This document shows positions 33,797 through 39,254 of a stretch of DNA of 39,254 nucleotides, one piece after another. The notes beneath the pieces are model-generated. The model had not been told where the DNA came from and made no database searches. It worked only from the letters and a program-made list of their open reading frames with translations. Every line of letters begins with the position of its first letter. Within the stretch, counting starts at the first letter, position 1. Source of the DNA: a virus; the IMG/VR virus record IMGVR_UViG_3300028776_000029, positions 1-39,254 of that record; one strand, written 5' to 3'. Both the position numbers and the translations under genes were made by a program.

Positions 33797-34252
33797 TTAA
33801 ACGTAAGTTAAATTACCTTGTGGCGCACCCCACACTTGCAAAGTCGTATTAGCAACAATGCCTTTTAATAATATCTGGTCACCTACGGCTGTTGAGGAAA
33901 TATGGCCTACTACTCCTACACCAGTAAGCTTATTTCCAAATATAATATTTTGTCCTGCATTTTGTAGAATGGTAAATCCACCATTTACATTCGAAACCGC
34001 TATCTCATCTCCCACAGCGAATGTGAGGGGAAGAGTAAATTGTATAGGACTAACATTATTAGCTACATAACCATTATTGGATGCCATCTGGAAAGTTAAT
34101 GCTGTCACCACTTGCAGTGGCATAGGAGTATAGCCACTTTCATTATTTTCTGTTAATTGGTAGTTTTCACCCGCGCGAATCCCAGCTAGATTATCACCAT
34201 TAGCTAGGGCGGATTGTTGCATCTCACTAATTTTGAGTGTATTAGTTGTCAT
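33797..34252 (-). CDS. Tail protein with C-terminal 'NLTYV' domain, copy 2
   Basis: The 151-residue protein begins MTTNTLKISEMQQSALANGD, a segment seen in tail fibre N-termini, and ends with the paralogous domain (SNNGYVANNVSPIQFTLPLT; GQNIIFGNKLTGVGVVGHIS; IVANTTLQVWGAPQGNLTYV). The two copies share the order NGY..NN, FTLP, GQ.I.FG, IVANTT and NLTYV. Their N-terminal parts differ, as for proteins that attach the same domain at different places. Confidence 0.6.
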   Translation of the reverse strand: MTTNTLKISEMQQSALANGDNLAGIRAGENYQLTENNESGYTPMPLQVVTALTFQMASNNGYVANNVSPIQFTLPLTFAVGDEIAVSNVNGGFTILQNAGQNIIFGNKLTGVGVVGHISSTAVGDQILLKGIVANTTLQVWGAPQGNLTYV

Positions 34253-34272
34253 ACTTAATTTCCCAATGAAAC

Positions 34273-34605
34273 TTAAGCCTTAACATAATAAAGAGCTATT
34301 CCACAATCCGTTACAATGGCTGTGCTAATGAAAGTTAATACGTCTCCTCCGCGTACCCACCAGCACGTGGGATTTCGGGTGCTTCTTGCATTCACTGTCA
34401 TAGTTCCAGCCGTTGGAATCGTAGGAGTTGTATTATATCCAACCCATACACTAGCAGTTGAAGGAAATGAAAATTCTGCTTCATATTGTTTGGAGGAATC
34501 GCCCGGAACCGTATAACTCAAAGGAGTCGTTGCGGCTAATGCAAACTGCGGCGTTAAATCAGACGCTATCTTTGTGTTTCTAGATAAGTCGGTTATTTCA
34601 GTCAT
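34273..34605 (-). CDS. 110-residue beta-rich tail-associated protein
   Basis: The protein MTEITDLSRNTKIASDLTPQ... is beta-rich, with VPGDSSKQYEAEFSFPSTAS and VWVGYNTTPTIP followed by WWVRGGDVLTFISTA. It is in the tail-fibre cassette and may be a decoration or spike-cap protein. No family is recognised. Confidence 0.55.
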   Translation of the reverse strand: MTEITDLSRNTKIASDLTPQFALAATTPLSYTVPGDSSKQYEAEFSFPSTASVWVGYNTTPTIPTAGTMTVNARSTRNPTCWWVRGGDVLTFISTAIVTDCGIALYYVKA

Positions 34606-34654
34606 AATTTCATTATCCTCTCAAAGTGCAATTATAAAAATCCATACGATCACT

Positions 34655-36742
34655 TTACACACCTAAACGTGCGTCTGCTGTCCATTGTGCTGATAACACA
34701 ATACCAATTCCCAAAGGAGTCGTAAAAGTTGGAATACCCGTAGAATTCGTTCCGTTATATGAAGTAGATAAAACAACATCATTAGAAGCAGGTGGGTTGC
34801 CAAATGAAATATTATTAATGGAACCATCTAAGGTGGAATACCATGTCACAGTAGGAACGCTTCCACTGGCTGATCTTTTTGTTACTTTAAATGGTCTATC
34901 CAATCCATATCCTTCTGCCACCGTCGAGGATAATTGACAAGTAGGTGCATTAAGAAGCGTGACTGTTCCCGGCAGAGAAAGGACATCATAAGATTTTTCA
35001 TAGTAGTATTGGCATTGACGCAAGACTTCATCAAATGTTTTTGGTGAATCATCAATAGCAAATTCATTGGGTACGAGTGCTGCTGATTGCAACAAAATAG
35101 AATCCCCCAATGTTAAATTGCCCACCGTATAAAGCATGACTCCCAAGGTAGCAAAAGACACACTACTAGGAATAATACCTAAATTAATTTTATTGAATGC
35201 CATAGCAGGACAAACATTTCCCGCCTCAAAGGGGTCAAAATTATTTTGTAATGGGTACGCAGGAGAATTTTGAAAAGCTGTATTGCTCATAGGGGTTCTG
35301 GCAGTATAAGCCGGAGCAAAAACAGGATCACCCACGGCATTAAATCCAGTAATAGGATCGCCTGCACTAAGAATAGCGGGAATAGCATTACAAGTAAATA
35401 AAACACATTTTAATTTAATATTGGAAGTGCCAGAGGTATTGATAAGTCGCGCTCGCACTAATACAGATACAAAAAAATCCCACCATCCGCGGATAGTTGC
35501 GCCATCAATATATTGTAATATCATTAATTGCCCGACAGTATTATTCAATGCGGTAATTTGCAACCAACCAAAAGGAATGGTACTACTTCCAGGAGTAATA
35601 TTTAATACTGCATTTCCACTATCACTAAAGGATGCAATTGTTTGATCAGCCACATAAACAGGAGTAGGAGTTAATGTTACTGTCGCTGATGTATTAATAA
35701 ATTGATAAGGATTTTGCCTAAAATTCCAACCCGCTAGCAAAGAGTTTTTTGGCTGAATAATAATGGAATTTCGATAAACATTAAATTCATGATCAATCGT
35801 GCGCTCTGTCGTTTCTTGCTGATAGAGAGGAACAATACCATTGGCATCAGCCGTTAATTGGAAATTGGTTAACTGAACAATACCTGTTGCTGGCAGTTGA
35901 AAAGCTATATCAATAAAAGGAGGAGGATTAGCATTAGCATCCGTCGTATTAGAAGATGGAATACTAATTAACGTAGGATTGGCTAAGGTGGTAAAACTAG
36001 CCGGTGTTAATGTACCTTGTAACAATGTTTGAGGTAAACCCGGTGAATTAGGAATATAAAGCACTTGAATATTTTGCGGAACATTTCCCGATTGTCCTGT
36101 CACGGATATAGCTACGAATTTACCCGTCCATAGCGCACCATTGTTTTTTAATCGCTGGCGCAAAGTAACACTAGACCATCCTGTAGCATTAACCTCAAGA
36201 CCTGTGGGGGGGTAATTCGGTATTTCATTACCATCTATGCCAGAAAAATTTAATTGCGATAGCGTACAGGTAGGTGTACCTGTACCCACTAAATCTAAAA
36301 ACCAACCGGGCGCGATATTGTATGTTCCAGCCACCGTAATAACATTTGGTGTCGTAAAATAGACTTGGCTAAACTGTGAATTGGTAAATTGGTTTTCTAA
36401 ACTAGAAGCTGCATCATCCACAGGCTCATCACTGCTTTCACCCGCAATGTAGTTTTCAATTAGCCGTATTAAAGGGCTTTGTTGCGTGAATCCTTTACGT
36501 ATTTCAATACGGTAAGGTAACCCTTCAGTAAAAAAGATGTTATTGGGTAATGTGCCGTCCGGCTGAAATTGAACCTTGGCATTCGCCCACACAGTCAAGG
36601 CTTGGAAATCTTGATAAACCGCTTGGGGCAAATAAGGTAGGTCATTCGTCAGGAAAAAAGCCCAATACGTATCATCAAGCTGCATGCCAACTACATTGGG
36701 GAAATACCAGATAGGACTTGCACCGCGAACATAATTTGGCAT
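34655..36742 (-). CDS. Large tail fibre/appendage protein
   Basis: The 695-residue protein has an N-terminal domain (1-115) with VRGASPIWYFPNVVGMQLDD and YWAFFLTNDLPYLPQAVYQD, probably the virion-binding part. The remainder is beta-rich and full of Asn, Thr, Pro and aromatics. There are galactose-binding-like beta segments around 360-480 and a C-terminal region with YYYEKSYDVLSLPGTVTL. Its start overlaps the ejection-protein stop. No catalytic motif is recognised, so it is not clearly a depolymerase. Confidence 0.55.
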   Translation of the reverse strand: MPNYVRGASPIWYFPNVVGMQLDDTYWAFFLTNDLPYLPQAVYQDFQALTVWANAKVQFQPDGTLPNNIFFTEGLPYRIEIRKGFTQQSPLIRLIENYIAGESSDEPVDDAASSLENQFTNSQFSQVYFTTPNVITVAGTYNIAPGWFLDLVGTGTPTCTLSQLNFSGIDGNEIPNYPPTGLEVNATGWSSVTLRQRLKNNGALWTGKFVAISVTGQSGNVPQNIQVLYIPNSPGLPQTLLQGTLTPASFTTLANPTLISIPSSNTTDANANPPPFIDIAFQLPATGIVQLTNFQLTADANGIVPLYQQETTERTIDHEFNVYRNSIIIQPKNSLLAGWNFRQNPYQFINTSATVTLTPTPVYVADQTIASFSDSGNAVLNITPGSSTIPFGWLQITALNNTVGQLMILQYIDGATIRGWWDFFVSVLVRARLINTSGTSNIKLKCVLFTCNAIPAILSAGDPITGFNAVGDPVFAPAYTARTPMSNTAFQNSPAYPLQNNFDPFEAGNVCPAMAFNKINLGIIPSSVSFATLGVMLYTVGNLTLGDSILLQSAALVPNEFAIDDSPKTFDEVLRQCQYYYEKSYDVLSLPGTVTLLNAPTCQLSSTVAEGYGLDRPFKVTKRSASGSVPTVTWYSTLDGSINNISFGNPPASNDVVLSTSYNGTNSTGIPTFTTPLGIGIVLSAQWTADARLGV

Positions 36743-38922
36743 CAGAATCCCTTCATTGTTTTTAAACTTTTAATGACGGCTTTTTTCATCATATTACCTA
36801 CATATGGTAGCCGATAACTTGCTTCTTTGTACTCATTTTTTGCATCTTTAAGTGCCTGCATAGCCGCTTTTTTCTGGGCTAATGTTTGGTTTTTGCGCAT
36901 TGCCGCTTTCTGCAAGCCGGGTATTTGTTTTTCTAATTCAAGAGCGCGTTTTTGCAGAGCTTTGACTTCATCATAATGATCAGTAAGTTTTCTCTGTAAT
37001 TTATCTCGTTCTCTATCATATTGAACATGTTGGTTAGATGTGGAGGTCGCATTTTGTTTAGCTTCTTTTTCAAAATCACGGGCTTTTTCATAAGCGCGAG
37101 TTGCATCTTCAATATGTTTTTTAGTGACATCGACCGCTTGGTTTACTGCTTCACGATGATCAAGCAATGGTTTTAATTCGGGTAGTTTATCAATATAACT
37201 ATTTGTTCTAGCGTCACCTGAGGTAGCCGCTTCGTGAATTTCTTGTTTGCCTGCCGGGGTTCGATAACGTTGTCCTAAAACATTTTTAACAATCTCAGGG
37301 TCGCCTTGGATAATATTACGAAGAATGACATTTCCTTTATTCTTACCACGAAGTGACTTCATGATATTGTCAGGCATTTGACCATAATGGCGAATACGTT
37401 GATAGATAGTATTTTTCTGTAGTGGTACGACTTCGTTACGCCAACCTTTGTTAGCTTCCTTTAATAGTACAGCATCTTCCGCCGGAATATTATCTTCCAG
37501 AGTTTTACTAAGCTCATCAACTTTATCATCTAATTCATTATATCGCGCTTTCCATTCATCTCGTTCTTCACGATTCATACCGGGTTCATAGGCTTTTTGA
37601 CGCGCTTCTCTAGCGTATTGCTTGACGGATTGAAGCTTGCCAACGGCTTCATTGGCGGTCATATTCTTGTTTTTTTCAAGGTTATCAATATCAACACCAA
37701 TTTGGCGCGCTTCCTTTGATTGCATTCCACCAGATTTGATAATGCCATTTAATTCAGCATATTTGCTTTTTATTGCTTCGGCGTGATCTTGAGGAATCTC
37801 TTTTCCCACTAAATTTTTTTCAACCGTTTTATATTTTTGTGTAATGGCACTATGACGTTCCTCTTGTGCAGCTTCAATTTGACTCGCTGCCTCTACATCA
37901 TGCTCTTTGCCACGATTTAACAACGTGGAAATTTTATTTTCCGTATCTTTAACAGTCTGTTTTGTCGATTCATGTACTGCTTGCGCCGTATCAATGCCTT
38001 TTTCGGCCTCTTGTCGTGCCATAGTCGCTTTAGCAGCATCTTCAATATGCGTTTTATCAGTCGTAGAAGGGACATTATTAATTTGATGCTCAAGACCTTG
38101 GGCATCACGCGCTAGCTGCTCTGCTCTTTCTTTTTTGGCATTCATCTCATTTAATAATAAATCAGGGTCAGCACCTCTAATACCCTGCTTTGCATTTTTT
38201 ACTGCAATATCGTGTTCTGACTTCGCTTTTTCATATTCTTCCGCACTCGTTTTGGCTTGTTGTTGCAGAATAGGAATCTGAAATTTATCTCGTAAAGCAG
38301 CATTTTTATCTGTGCCGAGAAGTTGATTATCAATAACTTTCTTGCCCGCTTTTATGGGAATACTTAATAACTTTCCTGCACCAACTAAAGGAATAGCATT
38401 TTGCAATAAAGCATCCCCCGGCTGAGACTTACCTAGTAATTCTTTAACCGCATTTTCCCCTCCAAAGGTTTCAAAATGTGGCATACGATCTTTATGATCT
38501 TCTGGTAATAGGCGTAAGTGTTTCAAATATTCCTCGGCAGTATTGGGAATATTTGTAATAGCTCTCCCTATTTCTCCTAAACCGACAGCAACATTTGCTG
38601 CGCCACGTATGTTCCCACCCATTAATGCACCTGAGATTTCAGAAGGCGCAGCATTCACTACCTTATTTGCTAAATCATTCGCTTTACCGGGTAAAGAAAG
38701 TAAATCATTTGTAGCAATTCTAGTAGCATCTTTAGTTTTATCCCATCCTGAACGAAAATCACCACTTACTCCACCTTGGTTTGGTGCATTTGTATTGATT
38801 GTTGGTTGAGTACTTCTATCAATCCCTAAGTGTTTATCAATAGAAGCTTGAATTTGTTCCTGTGACCAATTATCAGGAAATTCAGCCGTATCATTATTAG
38901 GAAGTGTGACCGTATGAGGCAT
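36742..38922 (-). CDS. DNA ejection protein, P22 gp16-like by position (coiled-coil)
   Basis: The 726-residue protein begins MPHTVTLPNNDTAEFPDNWS, followed by QEQIQASIDKHLG, a start seen in several phage internal proteins. Most of the rest (about 200-480 and 600-726) is Lys/Glu/Gln/Ala coiled coil. A hydrophobic/Gly region near 95-125 (GALMGGNIRGAANVAVGLGE) may contact the membrane. Position after the gp20-like gene and size agree with P22 gp16 (609). No lytic transglycosylase motif was seen. Confidence 0.65.
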   Translation of the reverse strand: MPHTVTLPNNDTAEFPDNWSQEQIQASIDKHLGIDRSTQPTINTNAPNQGGVSGDFRSGWDKTKDATRIATNDLLSLPGKANDLANKVVNAAPSEISGALMGGNIRGAANVAVGLGEIGRAITNIPNTAEEYLKHLRLLPEDHKDRMPHFETFGGENAVKELLGKSQPGDALLQNAIPLVGAGKLLSIPIKAGKKVIDNQLLGTDKNAALRDKFQIPILQQQAKTSAEEYEKAKSEHDIAVKNAKQGIRGADPDLLLNEMNAKKERAEQLARDAQGLEHQINNVPSTTDKTHIEDAAKATMARQEAEKGIDTAQAVHESTKQTVKDTENKISTLLNRGKEHDVEAASQIEAAQEERHSAITQKYKTVEKNLVGKEIPQDHAEAIKSKYAELNGIIKSGGMQSKEARQIGVDIDNLEKNKNMTANEAVGKLQSVKQYAREARQKAYEPGMNREERDEWKARYNELDDKVDELSKTLEDNIPAEDAVLLKEANKGWRNEVVPLQKNTIYQRIRHYGQMPDNIMKSLRGKNKGNVILRNIIQGDPEIVKNVLGQRYRTPAGKQEIHEAATSGDARTNSYIDKLPELKPLLDHREAVNQAVDVTKKHIEDATRAYEKARDFEKEAKQNATSTSNQHVQYDRERDKLQRKLTDHYDEVKALQKRALELEKQIPGLQKAAMRKNQTLAQKKAAMQALKDAKNEYKEASYRLPYVGNMMKKAVIKSLKTMKGF

Positions 38923-38923
38923 T

Positions 38924-39254
38924 CTATTTTTCCTCTAATAAACCCGTTTTAGGATTTACTACAAAATGTTTACCACTACTACCCAAAGGGAATTTTTCTT
39001 TGGTGCGGGTTTCATAAAGGTCTTTCCGGGTAGCAACCTGATTCTCAGCTTCTGCTAATCCTTCTCTAAGATTTGCTAAATTCCATTCTGGGGATTTAAA
39101 TGTTGACGCTTTAATCCTATCCGCCCAATTCAACGTACCAACACCACCTTGCCTACCGCCTAAATGTGCCGTAGCAGCTTGAATTTTTCCGAATATTTCA
39201 TTTAAAGCAGAGGTAGCTTTATCTTGAGACAGCCCTGTTCTACCTTCTGCCCCT
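38924..39254 (-). CDS. DNA ejection protein, P22 gp20-like (C-terminal 109 residues, cut by window edge)
   Basis: The frame enters from the right edge and reads GAEGRTGLSQDKATSALNEI before reaching NWADRIKAST, and ends GKHFVVNPKTGLLEEK. It is helical and charged, like the tail of an internal virion protein. The truncated frame at the left edge (1-1159) is the natural N-terminal part. Direct joining of the ends leaves the reading frames off by one base, so 1+3n bases are missing between them. Together they give at least 496 residues, close to P22 gp20 (471). Confidence 0.6.
   Translation of the reverse strand, partial: GAEGRTGLSQDKATSALNEIFGKIQAATAHLGGRQGGVGTLNWADRIKASTFKSPEWNLANLREGLAEAENQVATRKDLYETRTKEKFPLGSSGKHFVVNPKTGLLEEK

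Overview
The window looks like a complete or nearly complete genome of a tailed podovirus with P22-type virion architecture that infects a Gram-negative bacterium. Evidence for this is a minus-strand cassette in P22 order: small terminase, large terminase, portal, scaffold, coat, gp4-like, gp10-like tail hub, gp7-like, gp20-like and gp16-like ejection proteins. An i-spanin/o-spanin lipoprotein pair on the other strand implies an outer membrane. No integrase, excisionase or CI-type repressor was recognised. The host cannot be named from the sequence. Base composition is moderately AT-rich throughout.

Layout. (1) 1-11971, minus: virion assembly genes running from TerS (11.8 kb) down to position 1. 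The cassette continues from 39254 down to 31711, because the gp20-like gene is cut by both window ends; the molecule is therefore probably circular or circularly permuted. The right-hand part holds the ejection proteins, a large tail-fibre candidate, small beta-rich tail proteins and a glycine-rich tip adhesin. (2) 11972-12185: control region with inverted repeats and a near-consensus sigma70 promoter. (3) 12186-18328, plus: a DUF932 protein, then about 25 very small genes chained by overlapping stop and start codons, including zinc-ribbon miniproteins, a DUF1737-like pair and a tandem family of MKTxEQIKEF-type helical proteins. A holin candidate and Rz/Rz1-like spanins follow. (4) 18350-18640: a non-coding block with tRNA-like structures on the minus strand. 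(5) 18660-21086, minus: endolysin and a replication module (P-like loader, O-like initiator, winged-helix protein). (6) 21087-21413: origin/control-like region with a perfect DnaA box, an 18-bp palindrome and a lysine-rich micropeptide gene on the plus strand. (7) 21410-26144, minus: an early operon of small unknown genes headed by a coiled-coil protein of the type found beside phage recombination genes. (8) 26145-26279: divergent promoters with phased repeats. (9) 26280-29101, plus: Cro/YdaS-like regulator, RecE-like exonuclease, annealing-protein candidate, DnaQ-like exonuclease. (10) 29184-29973: small gene, four iteron-like repeats and a winged-helix protein. (11) 30134-31702, plus: a small island of unknown proteins facing the tail genes.

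How it fits together. The divergent promoters near 26.2 kb probably drive early recombination and host-takeover genes. The replication genes resemble the lambda O/P logic and carry repeats inside the O-like gene. The virion genes form the late minus-strand transcript. Lysis functions are split: endolysin on the minus strand, spanins on the plus strand, converging on the tRNA-like block. The parts least explained by known phage biology are the chained small-protein array, the tRNA-like block and the phased iterons near 29.4 kb.
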